A stretch of 35,646 nt of DNA, taken from IMG/VR virus record IMGVR_UViG_3300042542_000517, positions 1-35,646 of that record; one strand, given 5' to 3'. How positions within the stretch are numbered: the first letter of the stretch is position 1; each line of letters starts with the position of its first letter. This stretch comes from a virus. A program made the position numbers and the translations under genes. Positions 19,137 through 28,704 of the stretch are shown here, piece by piece. The notes beneath the pieces were generated by a model, which was not told where the DNA came from, did no database searches, and worked only from the letters and a program-made list of their open reading frames with translations.

Positions 19137-19337
19137 TTATTCCTCTGGATCAGACTTCTGATTCTTCTTAGCAATCTGTAAATGCTGGTGCTTAAACCAA
19201 GTACCAATTAACAAGCCTATAACACCGATTGCTAAACCACCAAGCGCAGCGAATTCATTAGCTGTAAGACCAAAAAAAACGGCAGTCGCAGAACCGCCGT
19301 AAGTTGCCGCAGTAGATGCTTTACCTATGTCAACCAT
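19137..19337 (-). CDS. Holin, HP1/class II-like
   Basis: From the ATG at 19337 (GAGG 6 bases upstream, overlapping the fibre stop) this gene encodes 66 residues: MVDIGKASTAATYGGSATAV, then a second hydrophobic segment (FAALGGLAIGVIGLLIGTWF), and a charged tail KHQHLQIAKKNQKSDPEE. Two short membrane segments separated by a tight turn and a basic C-terminus fit class II holins of the HP1 type. It forms pores that release the endolysin at lysis time. An in-frame TTG start would add four residues but lacks a ribosome site. Confidence 0.8.
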   Translation of the reverse strand: MVDIGKASTAATYGGSATAVFFGLTANEFAALGGLAIGVIGLLIGTWFKHQHLQIAKKNQKSDPEE

Positions 19338-20535
19338 TTCTAGCCTCAAGTTGTTCGATACGCTGGCTCATCTCTTTTACTGCGTTAATCAGAGCAAACG
19401 TGAGTTCTGAAATATCTACAATCTTAAAACCATTGTTGTCAGTTTTTACACAATTAGAAAAGGCAGTACCTTCAAGTTCCTGAGCAATAACCCCAACAAA
19501 CTGCTGTGATGGGCTATCAGACTTCATGAACTCAGCGGTATAACGGTAGTTCTTAGGTTCAATCTGTTTTAGTTCCGCTAGACCCTTATTGTAGGAAGTA
19601 ATGTCTTGTTTGTAACGAGAATCTGAATAGCTGTTAAATGAGCCACCACCTTGTTTTTGAACATCTGACATCGTAAAACCAGCAGTAGTGCCATTTACAA
19701 AAAATCTTAAACTACCGGGGTCATTTGCACCGACTTCAGAAGAATTTTGTATTCTTAGCTGTGCTTCTCTGGTCGTGCCACTGCTATTAAAAAAAAGCGA
19801 GTTGTAAGTATCAAAATTCAAACCAGTAGCACTTCTAATACCAGTGTTAAACGTCTTAACTCCTGCAAATGTTTGAGCAACAGTGCTAACAACCCCTGAC
19901 ACTGTATTTGTAGCAGCAGGAAGTGCTGCTGATGTCCAAGCATTACCGCTAACAGTTAACACATTCCCAGCCGTACTAGCGGATACTGAAGATACAGCAC
20001 CAGTTCCATTTCCAACTATGACCGCGCCAGATGCGATTGTCGCAACACCAGTGCCGCCATTGGCAACGGCTAATGTCCCACCTAGCGTGATAGTTCCAGA
20101 CGTTGTGATAGGGGAACCAGTAACCGATAGCCCTGTTGTACCACCAGACAATGCAACACTAGAAACACTGCCAGAGCCAGATGTCACAGTACCCCAAGAA
20201 ACAGTAACGCCGTTAGTTGTTAGGTACTTACCTGAATTATTTGTTTGAGTCGGCATCAATGCGTTAATCGCGTCTGCTGCCGTAGTTTTGCCAGTACCAC
20301 CTTGAGCTATCGGCAAAGCGTTCGTCAATGTCACGTTACCAGATACAGATAAATCACCACCGACAGTAAAGTTATCTCCAGCTAGACCAGCTTGCTGATC
20401 CTTTAGCTGTGCCATTAGCTCCCGGATTGCATTGTTAATTGCCGATGGTGGGCAACCTTCAGCAATGTTAATACCGTCAATATCAGTATTGTTTGCCGGA
20501 GTTGAGCTAAATTCGCTAATCTTTGTCTTTGCCAT
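19330..20535 (-). CDS. Tail fibre with C-terminal S74 self-cleaving chaperone
   Basis: A 401-residue fibre. The N-terminus MAKTKISEFSSTPANNTDID and the SAINNAIRELMAQLKDQQ stretch are the usual anchor region of podovirus fibres. The middle is a Thr/Ser/Gly-rich repetitive shaft, with IAQGGTGKTTAADAINAL at 76-93. The last 98 residues match the intramolecular chaperone of the S74 peptidase family: catalytic SDSRYK (Ser304 and Lys309) and a helical C-terminal coil ending in ISELTFALINAVKEMSQRIE. It probably trims itself before Ser304 after trimerisation. It likely binds the host surface. Position next to the lysis genes is common. Confidence 0.88.
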   Translation of the reverse strand: MAKTKISEFSSTPANNTDIDGINIAEGCPPSAINNAIRELMAQLKDQQAGLAGDNFTVGGDLSVSGNVTLTNALPIAQGGTGKTTAADAINALMPTQTNNSGKYLTTNGVTVSWGTVTSGSGSVSSVALSGGTTGLSVTGSPITTSGTITLGGTLAVANGGTGVATIASGAVIVGNGTGAVSSVSASTAGNVLTVSGNAWTSAALPAATNTVSGVVSTVAQTFAGVKTFNTGIRSATGLNFDTYNSLFFNSSGTTREAQLRIQNSSEVGANDPGSLRFFVNGTTAGFTMSDVQKQGGGSFNSYSDSRYKQDITSYNKGLAELKQIEPKNYRYTAEFMKSDSPSQQFVGVIAQELEGTAFSNCVKTDNNGFKIVDISELTFALINAVKEMSQRIEQLEARNG

Positions 20536-20538
20536 GAT

Positions 20539-22575
20539 TTATTCCCTTGACTCTAACATTCCGTAATCAGTTAATAATTGAGCAGTACCAGCCCAACGTT
20601 TTGCCGATGTAGGAGACATTTTCCGCAATTCTTTGAGTCTGTTAATTCCGTCTGGACTTGTTATGATTTTAGCAATTTGTTCAGCATTTACAGCAGCATC
20701 TTTACGGATAGCCCAATCTGCCAAGACCTTAGCAGGTTGATCTAGTTTAATCCCGCCAACAGTTCTAGCAACACCAGTTGTAATGCTTGTAATAGGAGGA
20801 TTCTTAAACATTTCCTCAGTCACTAGCTGATTAAATGCCGTATCTGAACCTAGTTTCTTAGCCCTTCCAGCAGCCTCTAAAACCTCAGCTAAATCACGCA
20901 ATGCCTTAAATTGATCTGGTGACAATGCTGCTTGCATAGCCTTCATCTGCTTAGGATCGCCGATAATGATGTTTTGCCAAGTATTACCAGTATCTAACTT
21001 TAGACCTTGCTGAGTCTTTGCCGGTTTCTTAGCTAGTGTCCATTGTTCCTCTAGGAAAGCCCTCGTTACAGCATTCCATGCTTCCTCGCCACCACCAGCA
21101 ACAATTTGCTGTTTAGCGTAACGGATCGTTCCAGGACTTGGATTAGCAAAGATTCTATTAGCAAAGTTCTTCAGATTGTCAGGAGACATCTGCATTAACG
21201 AAACGCCTGTAATACGCTCATTAAACTCGTTAATAGGCTGAGATAGCCTCTCAAATGCCCTATTCGCAGCAATGTAGTCAGGGTTCTCCTTACCCATCTG
21301 TTCTAGCAGGTTGTTCTTGATTACTGTTAGCTTTGCCTGAACTGTTTTATCTAAAGAACTAAACGCATCTTCCTTGAACATCGCATCAATCTCAAACTTT
21401 GAGTTTTGCAAATTAGGAAGACGGTCTTCTGGAACAAATGTTTTTAAGGTATTACCTTCTGCATCAATTTCTGGCTTTTGCAGCAAATCTTTTATTTTTC
21501 GCAAATAACCAGCAGCACGACCAGTAGGAGGCTGCGTCTTTAGCATATTGTCAATCTGGTTCAATACTGGAGCAGTATTAACAGGAACAGATAATTCAAA
21601 TGCCTTTTCATAGATAGGGGTAACGGCTGCATCCCTATCAGCGATTAGCTTCTGTTTTTGTTGCTCTAACGCAGCCACTCCTCGATTACCAGCAACAGCA
21701 GCATCCTCTACCTGAGAAATAGTTGACAGATAGTCATCCACTGCACTCTGTACCTTAGCTTCTCTTTCTTTATAGAACTGCTGCATTACTTTAGAGGATT
21801 CAGCAACATTCCCCATAACCTTCTGCTGACCTAACAAAGACGATAGGTTAGTCAACTCCCCCGGGGTTAATGGGATTCCATACTGACCTGACTTAGCTCT
21901 AAGTGATGCAACTAGCTTAGGATCAACCTGAGCAATATCCCGCGCCAGTCTACGTTCTTGGAAACCCTTGCGAACAGCAGGAGCTAATTCAGCAACACCC
22001 GACAATAAGCCAGAAACACCTACTTGAAATGGATCAACCTCTTGACCCGCTATGCTTTGTGCAAGTTTCTGCCGTAAATAATTTGTTCCAGCAGCAACAG
22101 TACCGACACCAGTAGCAGCCGCAGCCGTACCTACTGGGCTTGTTATCGCTAACGGAGCCAAAGCGACACCAGCAGTAACGTCAGGAACCATCTCTGCTAC
22201 ATCAGGAGCATAGTAAGCAGCAGTAGCCCCTAAGCCAGAAACTTCTTTATAGAACTTGCCGTCATCAGCCTGATAAGCAATGTCACCATCAATAATGCGG
22301 TATCTATTTGGAGATATGCCACGCTGTTTAGCAAAATAATTAACAGCCGCTTGCTTGTCTGTAGGGATGCCACCCATAAAAGCAGTAACCATACTCGCAC
22401 CCTTAGATGGGTCTGATATGGCTTTAGGCATAGGCTCTATCGGCGCAAATTGACCATAACCAACTTGCTTACCTGAAGTTGCCTTATTCCCATAAAGCAA
22501 CTCATCCGTTACATTGCTAGATGCAGCAGGTTTACTTGCACTATCACCGTAAAGCAATTCATCAGTAATAGCCAT
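20539..22575 (-). CDS. Internal virion (ejection) protein, 678 aa
   Basis: A 678-residue helical protein with an Ala/Val/Gly-rich membrane-like stretch (about 125-165) near the N-terminus, followed by long helical regions with Gln/Lys/Leu heptads. The N-terminus carries an exact duplicated heptapeptide TDELLYG (3-9 and 23-29). Length and composition match a podovirus ejection or pilot protein that enters the cell envelope with the DNA. It follows three other internal-protein candidates in the same run. No peptidase or lytic-transglycosylase motif is visible, so a muralytic function is not supported. Confidence 0.75.
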   Translation of the reverse strand: MAITDELLYGDSASKPAASSNVTDELLYGNKATSGKQVGYGQFAPIEPMPKAISDPSKGASMVTAFMGGIPTDKQAAVNYFAKQRGISPNRYRIIDGDIAYQADDGKFYKEVSGLGATAAYYAPDVAEMVPDVTAGVALAPLAITSPVGTAAAATGVGTVAAGTNYLRQKLAQSIAGQEVDPFQVGVSGLLSGVAELAPAVRKGFQERRLARDIAQVDPKLVASLRAKSGQYGIPLTPGELTNLSSLLGQQKVMGNVAESSKVMQQFYKEREAKVQSAVDDYLSTISQVEDAAVAGNRGVAALEQQKQKLIADRDAAVTPIYEKAFELSVPVNTAPVLNQIDNMLKTQPPTGRAAGYLRKIKDLLQKPEIDAEGNTLKTFVPEDRLPNLQNSKFEIDAMFKEDAFSSLDKTVQAKLTVIKNNLLEQMGKENPDYIAANRAFERLSQPINEFNERITGVSLMQMSPDNLKNFANRIFANPSPGTIRYAKQQIVAGGGEEAWNAVTRAFLEEQWTLAKKPAKTQQGLKLDTGNTWQNIIIGDPKQMKAMQAALSPDQFKALRDLAEVLEAAGRAKKLGSDTAFNQLVTEEMFKNPPITSITTGVARTVGGIKLDQPAKVLADWAIRKDAAVNAEQIAKIITSPDGINRLKELRKMSPTSAKRWAGTAQLLTDYGMLESRE

Positions 22576-22577
22576 GA

Positions 22578-24014
22578 TTACTCCATTAAGCCAAATTCAC
22601 GCGACAAAATAGCCCTGACGATTGCCTTGTGATTAGAGTCTTTGTCATCGTAGGCTTTACCACCAAACAATTTATTGTCACCCTTTAACGCTGCCTCACG
22701 TTGACGCATCAATGTAGGGATTTTATTAACATCAACATCAGTTAATTTCAAACCGCTTTGCTTAATATATCCAAGTCTTGCCTCATACAGCCGACCTTCT
22801 CTGATCTTTGCTTGTAACTTTGATAAAAACTGAGTCGGACTATCTTTCTGCGGATCAGGAACACCTTTTCTAATACGGGCTTCCTCATCGCCAGAACCTA
22901 CAGCAGCACCAGTAATCATATTTATATAACTATTTAACTGGTTATAAGAGTTTTGAGCAAATTCAGCATAATCTCTTAATTCAATAGCTTGCTCTGGTGT
23001 CGGCTTTTTGCCAAGTCTTTCTAGACCAGCAACAGCCTCCATTTTTAATTGGAATGGCTTTTCCAAATATTTAGGGTTAAAGTTTGATGCAATACTTTGT
23101 AGATTCAAGCGATTCTGACCCAACTCAAGCAACTGAGTATCTACTTTGTTTGCGCCTTCTTTACCTAAAGGAACTGCACCCGGAGGCATTACATTGATAT
23201 TTGTACTAGGGATTTTTTCTTTTAGGAACTGCTCATAAGTCTTTTTCCCACCTTGAGAAACATAAAATTTGTATTCCTCAATGCTTGTAGCAGGTTTGTC
23301 AATAGCTGTACCTTGTACTAAATCTATTTTCCCATTTGCATCAACTTGATATTTTTGACCACCAGAAGTAGGCAAGCCGAATTGAGTTGCCTCATCTGAA
23401 GTTAGTATTTTTGCTTTTGTCTTTGGAGTTGTCCCAGCGACAAGCTCAATTTCTCCAGTAGGCTTTCTCTGATAAATAGCTCCCTCTGGCAATCCAAGAG
23501 CAATAGCTTCATCTGGATTGATAACTTCAGCCTTTGCTTTTGGCGTACCAGCGAAAATAACCTTGCCTTGTGGCGTTATAACTGTTTGATTTTCACTAAG
23601 CGTAATCGGCTTTTTCTCTGCTGCCTCACGTTCAGCAACGATACGGAAAGCACCAGCCGGATTAGTATCAAACTCATCAGCCAGATCAGGATATTTCAAC
23701 TTCATCGCCTGAACGCCAGCAATTTGACGCTGCTGCAAAGCGAGTTGCTGTTGCTGCACTAGGTTCTGTAAGCCGGATTGATATGTCTGACCTGCTCCAC
23801 CATAACCAGCCAACAATGCGCTAGTAATGTTTTGGAAGGCAGAACGAGGCGCACCACCAGCACCCATACCCTGAGCCAAAGCAGCAGCAGAACCGAGCAA
23901 ACCAGCTAGATTTGCTCTCTTTTGCAATGATGCAGTTTGATCCGCACCTAGCAGACCCTCATACCCAGATGGCGCACCACCAAAGATATTAGGGATGTAA
24001 TCTTCTAGTGCCAT
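22578..24014 (-). CDS. Internal virion (ejection) protein, 478 aa
   Basis: A 478-residue, Gln/Ala/Lys-rich protein with an N-terminal alanine/glycine segment (LAGLLGSAAALAQGMGAGGA), then long helical stretches. It contains imperfect ~38-residue repeats beginning with KAEVINPDEAIALGLPEGAI, KAKILTSDEATQFGLPTSGG and similar, each a (V/L)xPDEAxxxGLP unit. The rest looks like coiled coil. No catalytic motif is seen. Position between two other ejection candidates suggests an inner-core protein that leaves the capsid with DNA. Confidence 0.75.
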   Translation of the reverse strand: MALEDYIPNIFGGAPSGYEGLLGADQTASLQKRANLAGLLGSAAALAQGMGAGGAPRSAFQNITSALLAGYGGAGQTYQSGLQNLVQQQQLALQQRQIAGVQAMKLKYPDLADEFDTNPAGAFRIVAEREAAEKKPITLSENQTVITPQGKVIFAGTPKAKAEVINPDEAIALGLPEGAIYQRKPTGEIELVAGTTPKTKAKILTSDEATQFGLPTSGGQKYQVDANGKIDLVQGTAIDKPATSIEEYKFYVSQGGKKTYEQFLKEKIPSTNINVMPPGAVPLGKEGANKVDTQLLELGQNRLNLQSIASNFNPKYLEKPFQLKMEAVAGLERLGKKPTPEQAIELRDYAEFAQNSYNQLNSYINMITGAAVGSGDEEARIRKGVPDPQKDSPTQFLSKLQAKIREGRLYEARLGYIKQSGLKLTDVDVNKIPTLMRQREAALKGDNKLFGGKAYDDKDSNHKAIVRAILSREFGLME

Positions 24015-24021
24015 ATGTCAC

Positions 24022-24483
24022 CTATATCAGACTGAATTGAGGGACTGAAGATTGGTATCCCATAGATTGCTCTGACTGCCTTGGCGTACCTCTTAGCAAC
24101 CCGGCATTTACAGGTGGCTTTGGCGTAAGTTCTTGTTGTGCAAAGTCAGTAGCCAAGTTCATAGCAACCGGATTTTCTTGACCAAACTTCATGAACGACT
24201 TAGGCACTTGCTGTAGTGTTGCCATTAACGCCGGTTTAGCCATTGTTGCGCCAGCAGCAGTATTCATAGCACCCATCGACAACGCAGGATTAGCCGCTAT
24301 GCTAGCAGTCTGAGCAGCACCAGCAGCGGCAGCACCAGCACCAGCACTAGCAGCAGCAGCACCACCAATTCCACCACCAACAGCACCTAGTAACGCACCT
24401 TTAAGTGGATTACCACCCCTAGCGGCAGACATACCACCACCTAAAGCAGCACCAACCATAGCCATACTTACAGGATCAGCCAT
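24022..24483 (-). CDS. Alanine/glycine-rich internal virion protein, 153 aa
   Basis: This 153-residue protein has an extremely Ala/Gly-rich N-terminal third (GAAAASAGAGAAAAGAA) with GxxxG zipper-like spacing that could insert in a membrane, followed by a less biased C-terminal half. Composition and position are typical of podovirus ejection proteins. TAATG overlap couples it to the 332-residue gene upstream. Exact role unknown. Confidence 0.7.
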   Translation of the reverse strand: MADPVSMAMVGAALGGGMSAARGGNPLKGALLGAVGGGIGGAAAASAGAGAAAAGAAQTASIAANPALSMGAMNTAAGATMAKPALMATLQQVPKSFMKFGQENPVAMNLATDFAQQELTPKPPVNAGLLRGTPRQSEQSMGYQSSVPQFSLI

Positions 24484-25481
24484 TATTTACCCCCTGAAGT
24501 AGCTGTCTTAGTTTCCAATGGAGTGCCTTGGAAAATGTCAGTAGCCCTTTTCAGCCAATCCAAAGGCAATTCTTGTGCTTTAAGCCTTCCCATAATTGCA
24601 TCTCTGTCGTAAGCCTCATAGCCCTGACCAACCTGTAGCAATCGCTGAATGTCTGCGTAATCCTGAGCAGCCAATCCCGGAGCCATTCCAGCAGCTTGTT
24701 GCTGTCTAGCCAAATCCTGAGCCGTAATATCAGAAGCAGCCCCCAAAGCACCCAATCTAGTCTGTAAAGCCCATTGCTCGCCAGCCGTTAGACCTTGTGC
24801 GCCAGCAAATCGATTCGCTATAGCCTGTTGCTCAAGTGACCCCAAGCGACCCATAGCAGCCTCTTGAGCCTGACGCTCCAACTGGTAATTCTGGAGATAA
24901 GCCTTTTGGTTTTGTTCCGATAATGCGCGAGCTAATACATCTTGTGATTTAGCAGTTTGCTGTGCCATCGCACCAGAACCGTAACGACCAGCAGCAGCGG
25001 CTTGAGCTTGTAGATTCTTCATGCTCTCGCCAAATGATTCACCAGCTAAACGATTAGCCTGTGACAAAGCACCCTGAAGATACTCACTACCACCACCTAA
25101 GTAAGCACCGCTAGCAGTCGATTTCGTTAGCCTAGCCGCCTCAGATTCAGCCTGATTTTCCATCATGGCACGATAGAAATCGGAAGATGGATCACTAGCA
25201 CTCATGCCCATTGCCTCTATTTTTGAGGCATAAGGGTTCATATAGCTCATTTGCTGAGATATGGTGTTTTGAGCCTGTGAAAGCAGCGGAGAACCAGCCA
25301 AGGCTCTTTGTTCCGCTAATTTCATCGCTTGTAACGTCTGAGAGGATGGTCCAACCGCTAAAGTCTCCGGTTGATAGCCCATACCTTGATAAAGCCGCTT
25401 GGCTTCTTCTAAGCCAAATTTAAGATACGGCTTAAATTCCGGGTCGATTTCTGTCTTAGTTTCACTTCCACCGCCACCCAT
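24483..25481 (-). CDS. Internal virion protein, 332 aa
   Basis: A 332-residue, Gln/Ala/Leu-rich helical protein, with short N-terminal MGGGGSETKTEIDPEFKPYL, which resembles the start of many internal virion proteins, and heptad-like stretches throughout (e.g. RLAGESFGESMKNLQAQAAA). No enzyme motif is visible. It sits directly after the GNAT-like gene and is coupled to the 153-residue protein. Likely part of the internal core or tail-entry complex. Confidence 0.72.
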   Translation of the reverse strand: MGGGGSETKTEIDPEFKPYLKFGLEEAKRLYQGMGYQPETLAVGPSSQTLQAMKLAEQRALAGSPLLSQAQNTISQQMSYMNPYASKIEAMGMSASDPSSDFYRAMMENQAESEAARLTKSTASGAYLGGGSEYLQGALSQANRLAGESFGESMKNLQAQAAAAGRYGSGAMAQQTAKSQDVLARALSEQNQKAYLQNYQLERQAQEAAMGRLGSLEQQAIANRFAGAQGLTAGEQWALQTRLGALGAASDITAQDLARQQQAAGMAPGLAAQDYADIQRLLQVGQGYEAYDRDAIMGRLKAQELPLDWLKRATDIFQGTPLETKTATSGGK

Positions 25482-25482
25482 A

Positions 25483-25884
25483 TCACACCTCGCTAATCCA
25501 TTCTTTAGGACGGAAGCCGTAAGCCTTAGCCCTACGAGTCCATCCCGGACGATGGCTAGAAAAACTCAGGTATTTCATACCGTTTTCTCTTGCCATATCT
25601 TTGATAAATTGTAAACCTTTTTCAACCGATTGATAATCATTTTCTAACGCCCAAGCAGCCCAAACGTGGAGTTTCTGCTCTATCGGCTGTAATACAAAAA
25701 AGCCAACAAAATGATTATCCTTGAGCCCGACAAATAGAAAAGATTTCCTATTCCAACAGTCTGCGTACACATCCTCTGGTATCCAGTTTTCAGGGCTTCT
25801 CTTTTTTATTTCCTCTAGTCCGGGCTTGACGCTTTTCCACCAATCTCTAATTTGGTCAGGCTCGATATATTTGAATTCAATCAT
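25483..25884 (-). CDS. GNAT-like small protein (T7 gp13-like)
   Basis: The 133-residue protein has the shape of a GNAT acetyltransferase: helical start, FLFVGLKDNHFVGFFVLQPI as central strands, a helix LQFIKDMARENGMKYLSFSS and a C-terminal YGFRPKEW, which is the typical last strand. The acetyl-CoA-binding P-loop (Q/RxxGxG/A) cannot be found, so catalysis is doubtful. T7 gp13, an internal protein, has similar GNAT-like character, and the gene heads the run of internal virion proteins here. I infer a structural or core role rather than enzymatic acetylation. Confidence 0.72.
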   Translation of the reverse strand: MIEFKYIEPDQIRDWWKSVKPGLEEIKKRSPENWIPEDVYADCWNRKSFLFVGLKDNHFVGFFVLQPIEQKLHVWAAWALENDYQSVEKGLQFIKDMARENGMKYLSFSSHRPGWTRRAKAYGFRPKEWISEV

Positions 25885-26669
25885 CCGACGATAATGTATC
25901 CATAAGTTTTATTTGCCGTACTGTTAGCCCAATGACTGACAGTCGCTTGCCCTTGTTGCTGGCTTGAAACGTAAAGATTCGTTGTAGCCGATGGCGCAGC
26001 ATAGGATACCGTAACAATAGCACTAGGAACTGACGGACGAGTAGGAGATGTACTCGTATCAAAATGCTCTAACGAAACACTAGTGCTAGTCGTTCTCCAC
26101 ATAATTTCGACATAATCACCTGCGTTCATTTCTAAAAAGAAATTTATCGCAGCAATTAAGTGAGACGGATCACCAGAGCCTCTGCGTGTTGGCAGGTGGA
26201 ATCGGCTATTTGAACCAGCTACATTAGTGCCATTCTTACGGAACCAAATATCTACGTCTTGACCATCATTTGACGTATTTTTGTACTGTAAAGAAAACTG
26301 AATGTTGTAAATTCCATAATTCCTGACGTTTAGCCTAGAACTATCAGAAATGTAAACTCCATTGGAATAATCTGTTGTGTTAAAGGTAACTGCATAGGCT
26401 GTAGTCGTGTTCGCAGCCGTTTGGTCTGTGGAGTCCTGAAACGCCCCGTAAGGAGCCGAATCAGCCTCAGCAGCATCAGATGTAGGGACAAAGAAAATAA
26501 GACTGTCGTAGCCTATACGCTCGTCGTAAAGGGTCGTTGTGACCGCATTTCCTGTCGCTAGTGTCAGACTACCCGAATTATTGGTCTTACCGTCCATAAT
26601 GCCGCGAATTACCTCGGCAACGGCTCGTTCATCTCCCCCAAATGGCGGTAATGTCCGAAATTTCGTCAT
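25881..26669 (-). CDS. Fibre or spike protein with C1q/TNF-like jelly-roll domain
   Basis: A 262-residue protein: a short N-terminal anchor ([20 protein letters not shown]), a linker, then a beta-rich domain of about 130 residues with [20 protein letters not shown] and [20 protein letters not shown], the signature of C1q/TNF-like jelly-roll trimers found in phage fibres. The last part is a Ser/Thr-rich extension ending in a beta-strand. Probably a trimeric host-binding or decoration protein. Starts by ATGA from the nozzle gene. Confidence 0.75.
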   Translation of the reverse strand: MTKFRTLPPFGGDERAVAEVIRGIMDGKTNNSGSLTLATGNAVTTTLYDERIGYDSLIFFVPTSDAAEADSAPYGAFQDSTDQTAANTTTAYAVTFNTTDYSNGVYISDSSRLNVRNYGIYNIQFSLQYKNTSNDGQDVDIWFRKNGTNVAGSNSRFHLPTRRGSGDPSHLIAAINFFLEMNAGDYVEIMWRTTSTSVSLEHFDTSTSPTRPSVPSAIVTVSYAAPSATTNLYVSSQQQGQATVSHWANSTANKTYGYIIVG

Positions 26670-28303
26670 CTTGCACCAGCCTTTTGCACATCAACCTCTA
26701 CACCGACAATCGTACTCCAGCTAGTATCTCCAGCATTAGTCTTGACCGATAGCCTGTGGAACCTTCCGTTAGACCTCAATGGAACACGACCATCACCGTT
26801 AGCAGTTGTGTAACTTGTGAACTGAGGAGGCTCAGATAAGGCTTGTCGAGAGGCAATAGCTACCAATCCCGTTGAATTATCAACGTAAGGTCGTGCCATC
26901 GTTATCATACTTTGCCCAATATCAACGTCACCGCTAGACACTGTTGCTGGCATTACCGCGCCATCAAACACAATGATTTTCTGCGCTCTGACACCTGCGA
27001 ATAACTGCAAACCGCCAGCCCAAACAGGAGAATCTAGCGGAATATCCAGCGTATCAAGATTGTTATCGTAATTATCAACCTGCTCCAATGTTGATGAAGG
27101 AGTCAAAATGTACGAAATCGACGTTATGTCCGTTGATGCGTAAGACCATTTCTTTAGCTGGATGTTATAAATCAACATCAAGCTACCACCCTCTTTAGCT
27201 GGGAAGCACCAAAAGACAAGACCCTTAATCGGGTCAACCGTCGATGACATTGTGTTGGCAATATTGGTCAAAATAGCATTGTCAAAGAACCAACGGTTTA
27301 CCTTTTCAGCACCAATAGGGATGACGTTCTGACCATCGCAAGCATAAAATCCATCGTCAGATAGGAAGTAAGTCAAACCACCAAACTGAATAATCGAACC
27401 AGAGGAAATGCCGCCCAATGTTCTCGAAATAGCATCGAATTGGAAGAAAAACGGACTTCCCGAATAAGTCATTCGGTAAATCGCTCTTTCTAGGAAGATC
27501 AGACCGTATTCACCGCCAGCAAGACCTGTGACATTGCCGCCATCAGGCAAATACTGGGAATCAGACTGACTAAACAGGCTAGGAACCCAATTAACCTCGT
27601 TGTTAATGTCAGACCAGAAGACCTTAGACTCCTCGCCAGCAATGTAAGCAGCCACCACAAAATCACGCACAACCGTCACATACTTAGCTGGCGGAGCATT
27701 GCCAGTTGCAGTAATGGTAGTGCTAGATACCGTCTGGCTTGAGCTTACGGAATAAGTGCCATTGCCACCTGTGCCTGTGCCGTAGCCTGTAATCGTCGTG
27801 CCACCAGTAACGCCAGTTCCGCTTAATGTCTGCCCTACGACAATCGTGCCGTAACTGACGTTAGTAACCGTTAGGGTTGTGCCAGAGATCGAGCCAGTTA
27901 GTCCAGCATCATCAAGACCATAGACGTATGCCCCGCCACTAATGTCAAACGACTGCAATTTCGTTAGACCATTAGCCATGATTATCTTCGAACCGAACTG
28001 GGTAATATCCCACGATTCAATAGGCGAGTAACCAGAAGTTGTCAGCGGGTCAAGTGTCGTATCAGTAGGGTCAAACTTAAAGACCTGAGTAGCACCAGCC
28101 GCAAACAGGTTATTTGTACTAGCGTACTTACCAGCAAAAGCCACTAGCAATGACTGACCAGCGTTAGAGGAATAATCGGCTGCATCCCTAACAGGAGCAT
28201 ACCCATTCATTACCGGATAGCAATTTTTTGCATCAGTTACACCGCCCATGATACTAGGCTGGTCTGGTGTCCATTCCCCGAAATTTATTCTTGTCGTAGC
28301 CAT
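26666..28303 (-). CDS. Tail nozzle-like protein (P22 gp10/SU10 type) with inserted domain
   Basis: A 545-residue protein with the beginning [20 protein letters not shown] and a middle of [40 protein letters not shown], and [14 protein letters not shown], all characteristic of the beta-propeller nozzle (P22 gp10 family, phage stabilisation) that closes the short tail. Between DDAG (134) and [10 protein letters not shown] (203) there is an extra Gly/Thr/Ser-rich domain (about 135-201), [20 protein letters not shown], which is a portable module seen in many phage proteins and is not part of the propeller core. Length without it would be about 478. Confidence 0.85.
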   Translation of the reverse strand: MATTRINFGEWTPDQPSIMGGVTDAKNCYPVMNGYAPVRDAADYSSNAGQSLLVAFAGKYASTNNLFAAGATQVFKFDPTDTTLDPLTTSGYSPIESWDITQFGSKIIMANGLTKLQSFDISGGAYVYGLDDAGLTGSISGTTLTVTNVSYGTIVVGQTLSGTGVTGGTTITGYGTGTGGNGTYSVSSSQTVSSTTITATGNAPPAKYVTVVRDFVVAAYIAGEESKVFWSDINNEVNWVPSLFSQSDSQYLPDGGNVTGLAGGEYGLIFLERAIYRMTYSGSPFFFQFDAISRTLGGISSGSIIQFGGLTYFLSDDGFYACDGQNVIPIGAEKVNRWFFDNAILTNIANTMSSTVDPIKGLVFWCFPAKEGGSLMLIYNIQLKKWSYASTDITSISYILTPSSTLEQVDNYDNNLDTLDIPLDSPVWAGGLQLFAGVRAQKIIVFDGAVMPATVSSGDVDIGQSMITMARPYVDNSTGLVAIASRQALSEPPQFTSYTTANGDGRVPLRSNGRFHRLSVKTNAGDTSWSTIVGVEVDVQKAGAR

Positions 28304-28704
28304 GTATCACCCACCGGAGAGACTTTCGTCCATTCTTCACCGTAAATCATGCCTTTTGTCGTTACCACAGCACGACCTAAAACAGATATCGTCCCACTAA
28401 GCCGCTGAATACCACCAAATGCCACGACTTCAGCTTTAGCAGTAACCGACGCACTCGCACTAACGTCATTGTTTGCCGCAGCGGTAACTAAAGACCTACC
28501 TAAGATGCTTGCGCTTGCCAATACACCATAGCCACCGTTAGCCGTTACCGTAGCAAGACCGTTAATCGAGCCAGAACCATACTTATAGACCGTACTACCC
28601 GACGTTACAACAGCATTGCCATTTATTGCTGCCGAGGCAACTACCAACGAGGCAATATTGCTTTCAGATAACGGCGCAGACGATAATGGCAATATCCCTA
28701 GCAT
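28285..28704 (-). CDS. Tail protein with five short tandem repeats, 139 aa
   Basis: A 139-residue protein rich in Ala, Gly, Ser, Thr and Val. Residues about 18-122 comprise five imperfect units of roughly 20-23 residues, each with hydrophobic-alternating strands such as [29 protein letters not shown] and [13 protein letters not shown]. This suggests a small beta-solenoid or spiral fibre segment. It ends with the [14 protein letters not shown] tail that resembles short C-terminal ends of tail genes. It overlaps the nozzle gene by 19 bases. No known family is certain. Confidence 0.7.
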   Translation of the reverse strand: MLGILPLSSAPLSESNIASLVVASAAINGNAVVTSGSTVYKYGSGSINGLATVTANGGYGVLASASILGRSLVTAAANNDVSASASVTAKAEVVAFGGIQRLSGTISVLGRAVVTTKGMIYGEEWTKVSPVGDTWLRQE

